Shown piece after piece: positions 1 to 8,008 of a DNA stretch of 64,000 nucleotides (positions are counted from its first letter, which is position 1; every line of letters begins with the position of its first letter). Source of the DNA: Streptomyces alboflavus. GTDB lineage: Bacteria > Actinomycetota > Actinomycetes > Streptomycetales > Streptomycetaceae. The notes below the pieces were generated by a model. The model ran no database searches, was not told where the DNA came from, and saw nothing but the letters and a program-made list of their open reading frames with translations. The DNA lies in NCBI RefSeq assembly GCF_000716675.1, contig NZ_JNXT01000003.1, positions 1-64,000 on the forward strand, read 5' to 3'. The translations under genes and the position numbers were made by a program.

Positions 1-1414
1 GAGAGGGAGGGGCGGGGGTGTGACGCGGGGGCCCGGCGTGGTGCCGGGATGCGGAAGGGGTCGGGGGAGCGGGGGCGTCCGGGGGCCGTCGTGGAGGGGC
101 TTCCGGAGACGGGGCCCGGGCCCCGGGAGGTTGGGCCCCGGGAGGCTGGGCCCCGGGCGGTGCCGATGTGGCCGCCAGGAAGTCGGGGGCGCCGAAGTTG
201 CCGGACTTGAGCAGCAGCGCGATGCCGGGGCCGGACGTGGGACGGAGCCACGGCACGCCAGGGGCGGCGGCCCGGCCGATCCAGGCGCCCGTGATGCCGA
301 GCGCCGCCACCACGGAGCCCGACGTCTCACCGCCCGCCGCGACGACACGTCGTACGCCGCGTGCCACGAGCCCGGCGGCGATGCGGCCGGTGGCTTCTTC
401 CAGGACGGCCGCGGCGCGCTCGGCACCCAAGGCCCCCTGGACGGCGCGGAGTTCGCCGGGACCGACGGACGAGTGGATGACGGGTGCCCCGGCGGGCGAG
501 CCGGGCGGCAGCGCGTCGTACCAGTCGAGCGCCCGCCCGGCCAGCGCCGCCGGGTCGGGCTCGGCGACGGGGTCGAGCCGGTACACGGGCCGGCCTTGGG
601 CGCGCAGGACGTCGAGCTGTTGCAGGGTGCGCGCGGAGCAGCTTCCGCTGAGGACGGCCGCGGGCCAGGCGGCCAGCGGGTCCTTCTCCTCGTACGTGTC
701 GAGGGCGCTGCCCGGGGCCGCGTGCGCGAGGCCGCCCGCGAGCCCGGCCGCGCCCGCGGTGAGCGCCGCGTCGGCCGCCGCGTGGCCGAGGGTGCGCAGG
801 TCGTCCACGTCGAGGGCGTCGGCCAGCAGATAGCGGACTCCGCGCGCGGCGGCCTCGGCGATCGCCGCGCGGACGGCGTCGGCGCCCGCGCGCACGGTGC
901 CCCACCGGACGAGCTCCACCGGCCGGTCCGTCTGGGCCCGGAGCAGCCTCGGCAGCGACGAGTCCGTCATCGGCGTCACCGGGTGGTGCCGCATGGGCGA
1001 CTCGGCCAACGGCACGCCGTTCACAAAGAGTTGGCCCTCGTACTGGGTGCGTCCGTGCTCCGGCGAGCTGGGCGTCAGGAGCACGGCCGGGGCGTCGAGG
1101 GCGTCGGCGAGCGCGTCGAGGACCGGGCCGATGTTGCCGTCGGCGGTGGAGTCGAAGGTCGAGCAGAACTTGAAGTACACCTGCCGCACGCCGTGTTCCC
1201 GCAGACGGCGCAGGGCCCCCAGTGACTCGGCGACGGCGTGCGGCGGCGGTGCCATCCGGCTCTTGAGCGCGACGACGACCGCCTCGCACCCGTCCGTCGG
1301 CGCCACGTCCGCGTCCGGCACCCCGAAGTACAGGACGGTCCGCAGCCCGCTCGCACGCAGGGCCAGGGCCACATCACTCGCCCCGGTCACGTCGTCGGCG
1401 ATCACTCCGAGCAT
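1..1414 (-). CDS. otnK: Four-carbon acid-sugar kinase, OtnK/DUF1537 family (3' end cut by window edge)
   Basis: The frame starts at the ATG at 1414-1412 and stays open to the left edge (about 470 codons visible). The N-terminus MLGVIADDVTGASDVALALR is the DUF1537 substrate-domain signature. Further family hallmarks are YFKFCSTFDSTADGNIGPV, the HHPVTPMTDS segment, and the C-terminal nucleotide-domain pieces VAAGGETSG and LLLKSGNFGAPDF. Characterised family members phosphorylate 3-oxo-tetronates in catabolism of threonate/erythronate-like sugar acids; the exact substrate here is inferred from family only. It is the last visible gene of the four-gene minus operon and overlaps the upstream racemase-family gene by 13 bp. 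Oddity: DUF1537 kinases normally end soon after KSGNFG, but here an open Pro/Ala/Arg-rich tail of at least 60 residues follows, partly built from 15-bp tandem repeats (118-160). The stop codon is outside the window. Confidence 0.85.
   Translation of the reverse strand, partial: MLGVIADDVTGASDVALALRASGLRTVLYFGVPDADVAPTDGCEAVVVALKSRMAPPPHAVAESLGALRRLREHGVRQVYFKFCSTFDSTADGNIGPVLDALADALDAPAVLLTPSSPEHGRTQYEGQLFVNGVPLAESPMRHHPVTPMTDSSLPRLLRAQTDRPVELVRWGTVRAGADAVRAAIAEAAARGVRYLLADALDVDDLRTLGHAAADAALTAGAAGLAGGLAHAAPGSALDTYEEKDPLAAWPAAVLSGSCSARTLQQLDVLRAQGRPVYRLDPVAEPDPAALAGRALDWYDALPPGSPAGAPVIHSSVGPGELRAVQGALGAERAAAVLEEATGRIAAGLVARGVRRVVAAGGETSGSVVAALGITGAWIGRAAAPGVPWLRPTSGPGIALLLKSGNFGAPDFLAATSAPPGAQPPGAQPPGARAPSPEAPPRRPPDAPAPPTPSASRHHAGPPRHTPAPPS
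118..160. repeat. 15-bp tandem repeat in the OtnK C-terminal tail
   Basis: The unit GGGCCCCGGGAGGYT occurs at 118-132 and 133-147, with a third partial copy from 148 (ggccccgggcgg). On the coding (minus) strand it gives repeated Pro-Pro-Gly-Ala-Gln. It lies in the low-complexity extension after the conserved kinase C-terminus and may reflect replication slippage. Confidence 0.8.
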
Positions 1415-2205
1415 GACGGATCCCCTTCTGTCGCTGATGAACTGTTCGTGGCTATTGCCTCATCTGCCCCACTTGGGGTGGTCGCCGTGTCCTCACCGGT
1501 CGCGAGGCGCAGCGCACGGGCCGCGCTGTGCGGCCCGGTGTGGACGGGCAGCCCGAGCGCGGCGGCCAGGTCCTCGGCGTGCGGGGCCAGTGAGTACTGC
1601 GCCAGGAGGGCCGCGTCCGCGCCGCCCGGATCCGGGAGTTCCCCCGGGACGATCACCCGACCGACCGCCTCCACGGGCGAGCCGGCGGCCCGCGCCGCGG
1701 CGCGGAATCGCTCCAGGGAGTCCTCCAACGCCCCGGCGAAGGAGGCGAGGACGAGAATCCGGCGATGGCCTCCGGCAAGCGCCTCGGCGAAGGCGGCGGA
1801 GTCCGCGGCGAGTACGGGGACGGGCGGGTCGGCGCGTTCGGCCGAAGGCCCGTGGCGCGAGTCGGCCGCCGAGCCTGGGCGCGAGTCCGCCGACGGCCCG
1901 CGGACCGACTCGGCCACCGGCCCGTAGAGCGAGCACGTCAGCAGGACGCCCTGGGCGCCGCCCTCGACGGCGTACGCGATGAGCCGCCGCATCCGGTCGG
2001 TGAGCGCCGGAGTGAGCCCGCCCTGCGCCTCGGCGTCGGGGAGCAGCGTGTCGTCGAGCAGATTCCAGGGCTCGGCCTCGGGGAAGGCGGCGGCGAGCCC
2101 GGCGACGGCGGGACCGATCGCGGCCGGGGTGGCGCTGATGAGAGCGATGCGGGGGCGGGCGCGCGGCGGCAGGGGGCCGGGGTGCGGGCGGGCGGAGGCG
2201 GTCAC
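1402..2205 (-). CDS. Asp/Glu racemase / hydantoin racemase superfamily protein
   Basis: A protein of 267 aa. The GTG at 2205-2203 is chosen because it overlaps the stop of the upstream isomerase gene (GTGA overlap) and the conserved fold begins just after it, at RPRIALISATPAAIGPAVAG. The central LLTCSLYGP holds the first-half catalytic-type Cys of the Asp/Glu racemase superfamily. The C-terminal half, DAALLAQYSLAPHAEDL followed by LPVHTGPHSAARALR, matches the pattern of superfamily members found in sugar-acid operons; I see no obvious second Cys there, so racemase activity is not assured. Oddity: a low-complexity Ser/Arg/Asp/Gly insert of about 25 residues (nt 1838-1925) sits between the two halves. 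Likely role: an auxiliary step in the acid-sugar operon; substrate unknown. Confidence 0.72.
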   Translation of the reverse strand: MTASARPHPGPLPPRARPRIALISATPAAIGPAVAGLAAAFPEAEPWNLLDDTLLPDAEAQGGLTPALTDRMRRLIAYAVEGGAQGVLLTCSLYGPVAESVRGPSADSRPGSAADSRHGPSAERADPPVPVLAADSAAFAEALAGGHRRILVLASFAGALEDSLERFRAAARAAGSPVEAVGRVIVPGELPDPGGADAALLAQYSLAPHAEDLAAALGLPVHTGPHSAARALRLATGEDTATTPSGADEAIATNSSSATEGDPSCSE

Positions 2206-3170
2206 GCGCTCACCTCGGAGACCCAACCGAGCCCGGCGACCGTGCCGTGCGCGGGTCGGTACTCGCAGCCGATCCAGCCCGCGTACCCGCCCGTGTGCAG
2301 CGCATCGAAGACGCGCGGCCACCGGATCTCGCCGCTGCCCGGCTCGCTGCGGTCGGGCGGGTCGGCGATCTGGAGGTGCGCGGCGAACGGCAGCGAGGCG
2401 CCCAGGGTCCGGACGAGGTCTCCCTCCGTGACCTGGGCGTGGTACAGGTCGAGGAGCAGTCCGGCCCGGTCGGGGCCGACCGCTTCCACCACGTCCTTCG
2501 CCTGCTCCTGGGTGCGCAGGAAGTAGCCGGGCGCGTCCCGCTGGTTCTGCGCCTCGACGACGACGCGCACCCCGGTGCCGTGCGCGCGCTCGGCGGCCCA
2601 GGCGATGTTCGTGACGTACGTGGCGAAGGCCCGCTCGGGGCGTATGTCCGGGGGTGTGACCCCGGCGAGGACGTGCAGGAGCCCGGCGCCAAGATCGGTG
2701 GCGTACTCAAGGGCGCGCTCGATCCCGGCGTGGAAGTCGGCGGTGCGGCCCGGGTGGCAGGCGAGACCTCTCCGCTCCGGCGAACCCGCCGCACCGGCGG
2801 GCGAGTTGATGAGCACCTGCCGCAGCCCCGCGTCCCGCAGCAGGCCGCGCAGCCGCGCCGGGGGATACGGGTACGGGTCGGCGTACTCGACCCCCGCGAA
2901 GCCCGCCCCGGCCGCCGCGTCGAAGCGCCGCTCGAAGGGCAGCTCCGTGAACAGCCACGTGAGGTTCGCGGCGAGGGGCGGGCCGCCCGGTATGCGCAGG
3001 GCTTCGGGGGGCGTGGGTGCTCCGGAACGTACCGGTACTCCGGAAGGCACGGGTGCTCCGGGAGGCACGGGTGCTCCGGGAGGCACGGGTGCTCCGGGAG
3101 GCACGGCTGCTCCGGCGGGTGCGGGGGCCGACTTTGCCGGTAGTGTCCCCGGCACCTCGTCGCCCGCCAT
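2202..3170 (-). CDS. otnI: Hydroxypyruvate isomerase-like / 2-oxo-tetronate isomerase (OtnI-like, xylose isomerase-like TIM barrel)
   Basis: A protein of 322 aa. The start at 3170 is chosen because its ATG overlaps the TGA of the upstream dehydrogenase (TGATG); an alternative start at 3200 lies inside that gene. From about residue 66 the protein is a typical Hyi/OtnI barrel: LAANLTWLFTELPFERRF, GFAGVEYADPYPYP, VLINSPAG, RVVVEAQNQRDAPGYFL (metal-site Glu), LLLDLYHAQ, AHLQIADPPDRSEPGSGEI and WIGCEYRPA. Family members interconvert hydroxypyruvate and tartronate semialdehyde, or isomerise 2-oxo to 3-oxo-tetronate ahead of an OtnK kinase; adjacency to OtnK favours the latter. Oddity: the first about 65 residues are a Pro/Gly/Ala/Val low-complexity extension, absent from normal family members and encoded by 18-bp tandem repeats. 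Confidence 0.85.
   Translation of the reverse strand: MAGDEVPGTLPAKSAPAPAGAAVPPGAPVPPGAPVPPGAPVPSGVPVRSGAPTPPEALRIPGGPPLAANLTWLFTELPFERRFDAAAGAGFAGVEYADPYPYPPARLRGLLRDAGLRQVLINSPAGAAGSPERRGLACHPGRTADFHAGIERALEYATDLGAGLLHVLAGVTPPDIRPERAFATYVTNIAWAAERAHGTGVRVVVEAQNQRDAPGYFLRTQEQAKDVVEAVGPDRAGLLLDLYHAQVTEGDLVRTLGASLPFAAHLQIADPPDRSEPGSGEIRWPRVFDALHTGGYAGWIGCEYRPAHGTVAGLGWVSEVSA
3051..3104. repeat. Three perfect 18-bp tandem repeats in the 5' part of the otnI-like gene
   Basis: The unit GGGTGCTCCGGGAGGCAC occurs at 3051-3068, 3069-3086 and 3087-3104, flanked on both sides by degenerate units (about 3013-3050 and 3105-3122). On the minus strand it encodes Pro-Val-Pro-Pro-Gly-Ala repeats. The 18-bp unit keeps frame, so copy-number changes would be tolerated. 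Confidence 0.92.
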
Positions 3171-4168
3171 CACCGCACCTCCGCGCGCGCCGCGGCCCAC
3201 TCCGGATTCACCACGTGCGCGGGATCCCGCCCCGAAAGCACGTCGATCACCTGCCGAGCGGCCGCCAGGCTGGAGCGCGACCGGGCCTGTGCCGTCGCGC
3301 CCGCGATGTGTCCCGTCACCAGGACGCCGCCGAACGCCCGGAGCCTGGAGTCCGCAGGCAGCGGCTCCTGCTCCGTCACGTCCAGCGCGGCGCCCGCGAG
3401 CCGCCCCTCGGCGATGGCGTCGGCGAGGGCCTCCTCGTCGACGATGCCGCCCCGCGCGGTGTTGATGAGGTACGCGCCGGGCCGCATCCGGCGCAGCGCG
3501 GCGGCGTCGACGAGGTGCCGGGTGGAGTCGTCGAGGGCCAGGTGCAGGGTCACGAAGTCGGCCTGGCCGAGCACCTCTTCCAGGGACAGCGCGGCCACCC
3601 CGGTCTCCGCGTGGAACGCCGGGTCCAGCCGCGGATCGTGCCCCACGACGCGCATGCCGATGGCCAGGCCGAGGCGCGCCACGGTCCGCCCGATCGAGCC
3701 GAGCCCGACGACCCCGAGCGTCGCACCCGCCAACTCCCGCCCGCTGGGCTGCGACCAGCCGCCCGCCCGTACGTCGGCGACGTTCTGCGGAATGCCCCGC
3801 GCGCAGCTCACCATCAGGCCGAGCACGTGCTCGGCGACGGACCGGCGGTTGGCGCCGGGGGTGTGGGTGACGGCGACGCCGCGGTGCGTCGCGGCGGCCA
3901 CGTCCACGTTGTCGTACCCGGCGCCGCAGCGGGCGACAACCCGCAGCGCGGGGGAGGCGTCCAGCACTGCGGCCGGGAACGGGTCGGTCCCCGCGACGAT
4001 GCCCGCGGCGCCCGCTTCGGCGACGGCCGCGGCCAGGGACCGGCCCGTCGCACGCCGGTCCGCGGGGCGCGCGAAGACCGTATGCAGTCCGGCCTCCCGC
4101 AACAGCCGGTCGACCTCTCCGCCGGGTTCCAGATACGCCGTGGTCACGAGCACCCGCGTGGCAGGCAT
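3170..4168 (-). CDS. D-isomer specific 2-hydroxyacid dehydrogenase (NAD(P)-dependent)
   Basis: A protein of 332 aa starting at the ATG at 4168, with the strong RBS GAGGAGG 6-7 bases upstream. The family domains are complete: an N-terminal substrate-binding half (VARCGAGYDNVDVAAA), the Rossmann nucleotide site LGVVGLGSIGRTVARLGLAI, and the catalytic triad Arg in NTARGGIVDE, Glu in DVTEQEPLP and His in GHIAGAT. It resembles phosphoglycerate/glyoxylate-type dehydrogenases that oxidise a 2-hydroxyacid to the 2-oxoacid. Being first in the operon, before an OtnI-like isomerase and an OtnK-like kinase, it probably makes the 2-oxo intermediate from a sugar acid (inference). Transcription most likely starts in the intergenic region carrying the 4191-4221 operator. 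Confidence 0.88.
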   Translation of the reverse strand: MPATRVLVTTAYLEPGGEVDRLLREAGLHTVFARPADRRATGRSLAAAVAEAGAAGIVAGTDPFPAAVLDASPALRVVARCGAGYDNVDVAAATHRGVAVTHTPGANRRSVAEHVLGLMVSCARGIPQNVADVRAGGWSQPSGRELAGATLGVVGLGSIGRTVARLGLAIGMRVVGHDPRLDPAFHAETGVAALSLEEVLGQADFVTLHLALDDSTRHLVDAAALRRMRPGAYLINTARGGIVDEEALADAIAEGRLAGAALDVTEQEPLPADSRLRAFGGVLVTGHIAGATAQARSRSSLAAARQVIDVLSGRDPAHVVNPEWAAARAEVR

Positions 4169-4190
4169 GGGAGTCCTCCTCGATCGCTGG

Positions 4191-4221
4191 CTATACTATA
4201 GCGATGAGCAAAATAGTATAG
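4191..4221. promoter_or_regulatory. Inverted-repeat operator between the acid-sugar operon and its GntR regulator
   Basis: CTATACTAT (4191-4199) and ATAGTATAG (4213-4221) form perfect 9-bp inverted arms with a 13-bp spacer, in an AT-rich patch unlike the surrounding sequence. The region lies between divergent genes (4168 minus, 4282 plus). TATA-rich palindromes are typical of FCD-type GntR operators, so this is the likely binding site of the adjacent regulator, and the TATAGT/TATACT hexamers could also be overlapping -10 boxes. Confidence 0.75.
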
Positions 4222-4281
4222 GATCTGGCCGTGATCAAGAGTGGGGACGGCTGCGCTAGGGTCGAGCGCGAAGGAGGCATG

Positions 4282-4965
4282 ATGGCTACGACGCGCCCGC
4301 CCGCCCGGCAACCCCTGGCCGACCAGATGTACGAGGTCCTGCTCGGGCAGTTCATGGACGGGCTGTGGTCACCGGGGCAGTCCCTCAACATCGGGGCCCT
4401 GACCCGGGAGCTGAACGTCAGCCAGACGCCGCTCCGCGAGGCGCTCGCCCGCCTGGAGCACACGGGCCTGGTGCGCCGCGAGGCCCTGAAGGGCTACCGG
4501 GTCGCGCCCCTCTTCACCGAGCGCGAACTCATCAAGCTGATGGACGCGCGGCTCGTCCTGGAACCGGCGATGGTCCAGGAGGCGGCGCGCCGCACCACGC
4601 CGGAGTTCCTGGACGAGCTGAAGGAGAGCATCGAGGAGCTGAGGCGCTGCGCGGCGGCGCCGCGGTCGGCGTCGGTGCGTCCGTACTGGGCCGCCGACGA
4701 GCGCTTCCACCTGCGCATCGCCGCCCAGTGCGACAACCCGTTCCTGGAGACCGCCTACCGCTCCCTCGGCGGCCACGTCCAGCGCTTCCGCCTCTTCACC
4801 GAACTCGGCTCCTCCGAGGCCGAGTCCCCCGCACGCGAACACACCGCTGTATACGAGGCGATGGCGGCGGGCGACGCGGTCGGCGCCGCGAAGACGATGC
4901 GGCGGCACATCGAGAACGCCAAGGCGCGGGCCCTGACGGACCGCCAGGCGGTGGCGGAGGCCTGA
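4282..4965 (+). CDS. GntR family transcriptional regulator, FadR/FCD subfamily
   Basis: A protein of 227 aa. Of the two adjacent ATGs (4279, 4282) the second is preferred because AAGGAGG (4271-4277) then has 4-bp spacing; a GTG at 4231 would lie just beyond the operator and is less likely. The N-terminal winged helix-turn-helix contains NIGALTRELNVSQTPLREAL and the wing TGLVRREALKGYRV. The C-terminal FCD all-helical effector domain shows LMDARLVLEPAMVQEAA, DERFHLRIAAQCDNP (metal/effector-binding Asp-His pattern) and HTAVYEAMAAGDAVGAAKTM plus a later His. Divergent from the acid-sugar operon across a palindromic operator, it is probably its repressor, released by a sugar-acid metabolite (inference). 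Confidence 0.9.
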   Translation: MATTRPPARQPLADQMYEVLLGQFMDGLWSPGQSLNIGALTRELNVSQTPLREALARLEHTGLVRREALKGYRVAPLFTERELIKLMDARLVLEPAMVQEAARRTTPEFLDELKESIEELRRCAAAPRSASVRPYWAADERFHLRIAAQCDNPFLETAYRSLGGHVQRFRLFTELGSSEAESPAREHTAVYEAMAAGDAVGAAKTMRRHIENAKARALTDRQAVAEA

Positions 4966-4982
4966 CGGTCCGGGTCCGAGGG

Positions 4983-5642
4983 TCAGTGCCGCCGCACCTC
5001 CACGACCTGATCGCCGTCGGGTACGTCCGTGACCGTCACCGTGTCCGTCGGCACGCCGAGGCCCCGAGCCACCGCCGCCGTCAGCCCCGCGAAGTCCCGG
5101 CCCGTGGGCACGGGGACCTCCTCGCCCTCGCCGTAGCTCTCGATCGCCTTGGTGAAGTACGCCGGATGCCAGGCCCCGACCGCGCCCCTGACCTCCACGG
5201 ACGCCACCTCGCGCGTACCCACCAGGGCCTTGACCCGGTCCAGGATCTGGTCCGAGCGCAGCTCGCCCGGGACCTGGAAGAGGCTCGCGTGCGCGCCGAC
5301 CGCGCCGCCCGAGCGGAGGTGGACGGTGACGGTCAGACAGCTGGTGACGCTGGGGTACAGGAGCGTCCCGCCGGGTGCCGCCTCCTTGACCTGGCCCTCC
5401 GTCACCACGGTCGTCGCCGCTGCGACGCTGCCGGCGGCGGACGGCGCCGCCGCAACCCGGTGGCCGACGGGCCCGGCGCCCTCGGCCGCGTGCGCCGGGA
5501 CGGCGCCCGCGAGACAGGCCACGGCCACCGAACCGGCCACCACGGCCGCCGCGGACAGCCGCCGGGCACGCCCGACCGCCGCCGTGCCGACGTACGCGGA
5601 CCCGGCGGACGCCCGCGACTTCACATGCTCACGTGAGGACAA
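4983..5642 (-). CDS. Secreted protein of unknown function
   Basis: About 219 aa if translation starts at the TTG at 5642-5640, chosen because AGGAG lies 8 bp upstream and no ATG in this frame is well placed (one at 5732 would cross a terminator-like hairpin). A basic n-region is followed by a hydrophobic core around LSAAAVVAGSVAVACLAGAV and an AHA-AEG signal-peptidase-like site. The mature part has no motif I recognise; it includes TLLYPSVTSCLTVTVHL and ends DVPDGDQVVEVRRH. It is convergent with the GntR gene (17 bp apart) and downstream of the arginine deiminase gene in the same orientation, separated from it by two terminator-like hairpins, so probably independently transcribed. Confidence 0.7.
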   Translation of the reverse strand: MSSREHVKSRASAGSAYVGTAAVGRARRLSAAAVVAGSVAVACLAGAVPAHAAEGAGPVGHRVAAAPSAAGSVAAATTVVTEGQVKEAAPGGTLLYPSVTSCLTVTVHLRSGGAVGAHASLFQVPGELRSDQILDRVKALVGTREVASVEVRGAVGAWHPAYFTKAIESYGEGEEVPVPTGRDFAGLTAAVARGLGVPTDTVTVTDVPDGDQVVEVRRH

Positions 5643-5668
5643 GGGAACAACTCCTGGCTGAGAGAACC

Positions 5669-5696
5669 GTGGCGCCCGGCGTCGGCCGGGCGCCAC
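5669..5696 (-). terminator. Perfect 12-bp stem-loop between the arginine deiminase gene and the next secreted-protein gene
   Basis: GTGGCGCCCGGC (5669-5680) and GCCGGGCGCCAC (5685-5696) pair perfectly around a 4-nt loop. It lies 27 bp upstream of the TTG start at 5642 and 73 bp past the deiminase stop, so it could be either a second terminator or a 5'-leader hairpin. Confidence 0.5.
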
Positions 5697-5718
5697 CGAG
5701 AGGTGACCGACGAACAAG

Positions 5719-5745
5719 AGCCCGCGGCACACTCGGCCGCGGGCT
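5719..5745 (-). terminator. Terminator-like hairpin after the arginine deiminase gene
   Basis: AGCCCGCGGC (5719-5728) and GCCGCGGGCT (5736-5745) form a 10-bp perfect stem with a 7-nt loop, 24 bp after the stop codon at 5769. On the minus strand it is followed by CTTGTT, a weak U-rich tail typical of Streptomyces terminators. Confidence 0.65.
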
Positions 5746-5768
5746 GCGACCGATCACTCTATGTCCTG

Positions 5769-7652
5769 CTATGCCATGCGCCGAGTCCACCACCGCGCCG
5801 TCCCCGACGTGTCCCGCAGGGCGTTCGTCGCACAGTGCACCTCGCCGCCGGCCAGGTGCGCCCAGGCGAAGTTCTCCACCCAGTGCACGCGCACCCCACC
5901 GGTGGCCAGCGCCTTCTCGGCCGCGTCGCGGAACAGGTCGCGGCCGCGGAAGCGGGGACCGTGGGGGTCGGGTGCGGCGTAGTCACGGCTGGTCAGGGAC
6001 AGGCCGTTGGGGATGCTGGGGGAGAGGGCGACCGCGCCCTCGGGGATCTCGGGGTGGACGGTGGCCATGGTGTAGAGCACGGGCAGGCGCACCAGGTCGC
6101 GCTCGCTGAGGCCGGTCTGCCGCAGCAGGGCACGGATCTGGCCGTCGATGTGGCCCGCGGCCTTCGCGTTGTCGGCGAGGAACTTCTCGTCGGCCAGGAG
6201 CTCGTCGACGGTCGGCTTGTCGGGCATGCTCGTCGCGGCGAACATCCGCTGCCCGCCCTGGCCCGCGCTCTGGGTGCGTCGCAGCAGGCCGAGGGCCTGG
6301 CGCGGGTCGGCGACGGCGAGCGTCCAGCCGCGTGCGTTGTCCGCCCGCACCACGTGCACGGTCTCGTCCACGTGGCCGACGAGCAGCCAGGAGGTGTCGA
6401 TGGTGACGGAGGGCTGTTGGGCCTGTGCCTCGATCATCTTCACGTACGACGCGTCCGGCTGCCGGAGCGGATCGGTGCCGTACAGGACCCGCCCCTGCGG
6501 ATGGCCCGGAGAGGGCGGCAGGGACTCGAAGTTGCCGGTGGCGTTCTGCAGGTCCATGCCGTCCGGCTCGCGGCCGGGAGCGAACTGCTGCACGACGCCG
6601 ACGTCCGGACCGCGGAAGTCGCGGAACAGCAGCCGGCCCGACCGGCTGAGGGTCGTCTCGCCGCCGTCGGGGGAGAGCCACTTCATGGGGCTGCGCAGCA
6701 GGACGCGCATGGTGTGCACCCGGCCGCCGGGCGCGGGCACGCTCGCGACGGTGGGCTCGACCATGTCCTGCCGCCAGATTTCGCGCCACCACTGCCGGGT
6801 GCCGGCCGTGAACGTCACGTCCCGGTCGGCGAGGCCCGCGGCGCGCGCGGCCCGGCGCAGCGAGGAGGCGAACGGTTTCCACTCGCGCGGCCGGTAGCCC
6901 GCGCCGACGCCCCCGGGGACGGCACCGCTGCCGGGGCCCGGCTTCGCGGCGAAGACGCTCTGCGCGCGCTGGAGGTCGTTCTGGAAGAGGACGGGCGCCA
7001 CCTTCAGACGCACGCGGTCGGAGCTTCGGTGCCCCTGGCCGCGCACGGTGAGCGCCACGTCGACCAGGCCGTTCCAGCGGCGCGGGTCGCGGACGATGTC
7101 GCGGCCCTCCAGGGCCAGTTCGACCCCGGCGCGCAGCTCGGCGGCGGTGAGGGGGCCGCGCAGCACGCGCAGCCGGCCGTCGCGCCTGACGAAGAGGCGG
7201 ACGTACGGGCGCTGGGCCGAGGGCACCGTGACGTGGCCCGTCGCGTCGTCGCCCACCTCGGTGGGCGCGATGCGCAGCGGCGCCAGATCGGCCGCGTCGC
7301 GCCGCCCGTTGACCTTCTCGTCGGCCGCGTCGTGGCAGGCGGCGAGGCGGGTGTCCACGGCCGGGTCGATCCGGTCCAGGTCGCCGGGGCGCGTCCGGCA
7401 GCGCCGCGAGTCGTCGTCGACGTTGGCGAGGAACACCGCGCCGCGCCCCGGCCGCCAGGAGTCCTCACCGGCCTCGTCCGAGCCGCCGGTGACGTCCACG
7501 CGGCCGTCCTGGTTCACGTCGGCGCGCAGGTCGGCGCTCGGCGGGTGGTCGTCGGCGGCGGCCGGTGGCCCGGTCAGGGCGGTGGCGGCAAGCAGGGTGA
7601 CGGCGACGGCCGTGGTGGTGCGCTGCGTCCGTGATCTCGATGCCTTGGGCAC
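5769..7652 (-). CDS. Secreted protein-arginine deiminase (PAD) family protein
   Basis: A protein of 627 aa from the GTG at 7652, preferred over upstream starts because GAGGAG lies 8 bp before it and a normal signal peptide follows (TAVAVTLLAATALTG, cleavage near PAAADD). An EF-hand-like calcium loop, DVNQDGRVDV, opens the mature protein, followed by the PAD middle domain (AVFLANVDDD) and the C-terminal deiminase domain. All four catalytic residues known from mammalian PADs can be placed: Asp296 in WRQDMVEP, His427 and Asp429 in VGHVDE, and Cys607 in GEVHCATN. The enzyme should convert peptidyl-arginine to citrulline outside the cell, with calcium. Two hairpins follow the gene. It is divergent from an FG-GAP protein gene. 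Confidence 0.87.
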   Translation of the reverse strand: MPKASRSRTQRTTTAVAVTLLAATALTGPPAAADDHPPSADLRADVNQDGRVDVTGGSDEAGEDSWRPGRGAVFLANVDDDSRRCRTRPGDLDRIDPAVDTRLAACHDAADEKVNGRRDAADLAPLRIAPTEVGDDATGHVTVPSAQRPYVRLFVRRDGRLRVLRGPLTAAELRAGVELALEGRDIVRDPRRWNGLVDVALTVRGQGHRSSDRVRLKVAPVLFQNDLQRAQSVFAAKPGPGSGAVPGGVGAGYRPREWKPFASSLRRAARAAGLADRDVTFTAGTRQWWREIWRQDMVEPTVASVPAPGGRVHTMRVLLRSPMKWLSPDGGETTLSRSGRLLFRDFRGPDVGVVQQFAPGREPDGMDLQNATGNFESLPPSPGHPQGRVLYGTDPLRQPDASYVKMIEAQAQQPSVTIDTSWLLVGHVDETVHVVRADNARGWTLAVADPRQALGLLRRTQSAGQGGQRMFAATSMPDKPTVDELLADEKFLADNAKAAGHIDGQIRALLRQTGLSERDLVRLPVLYTMATVHPEIPEGAVALSPSIPNGLSLTSRDYAAPDPHGPRFRGRDLFRDAAEKALATGGVRVHWVENFAWAHLAGGEVHCATNALRDTSGTARWWTRRMA

Positions 7653-8008
7653 GACGGGGTCTCCTCGAGGCGGCGGGGGCGAACAGGTGCGGGCAGGTAC
7701 GGGCAGGTACGAGAGGGGTACGTGCGGGGGTGTGCGGTGGGGAGAATGTCCGTATTCCATGCTCGTCCCCGCCGAGGGGCCGTTCATCGTGCCGAGTGCG
7801 GAGCGCGCCGGTACATCGATGGGGCCAGCGTTCCGGCGCGCCGTCCTCCTACGGGTGGGGACCCGGCCCTCGTCCGCAGTCCCCGCCGGTGCGGCCGTGG
7901 GGCGGTCCGGCCGCGGCGGTGAAAGTGCCGTGAAGATCCGCACAACCGTTCCCGCACGTCACGGGTCTTGGGGGTGCCATCTACTTACTTCCCAGAGGGG
8001 GAACGGAC
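7653..8008. other. Divergent intergenic region between the PAD and FG-GAP genes
   Basis: 356 bp with no supported gene. It must hold both promoters; I could not pick a convincing -10/-35 pair. A short direct repeat GGCAGGTACG occurs twice in tandem near 7687-7708, upstream of the PAD gene. The FG-GAP gene has a GAGGGGG ribosome-binding sequence just before its GTG start. Confidence 0.6.

Noticed and set aside
3051..3104. CRISPR-like repeat array
   Set aside because: Tandem 18-bp units without spacers, within a coding frame.
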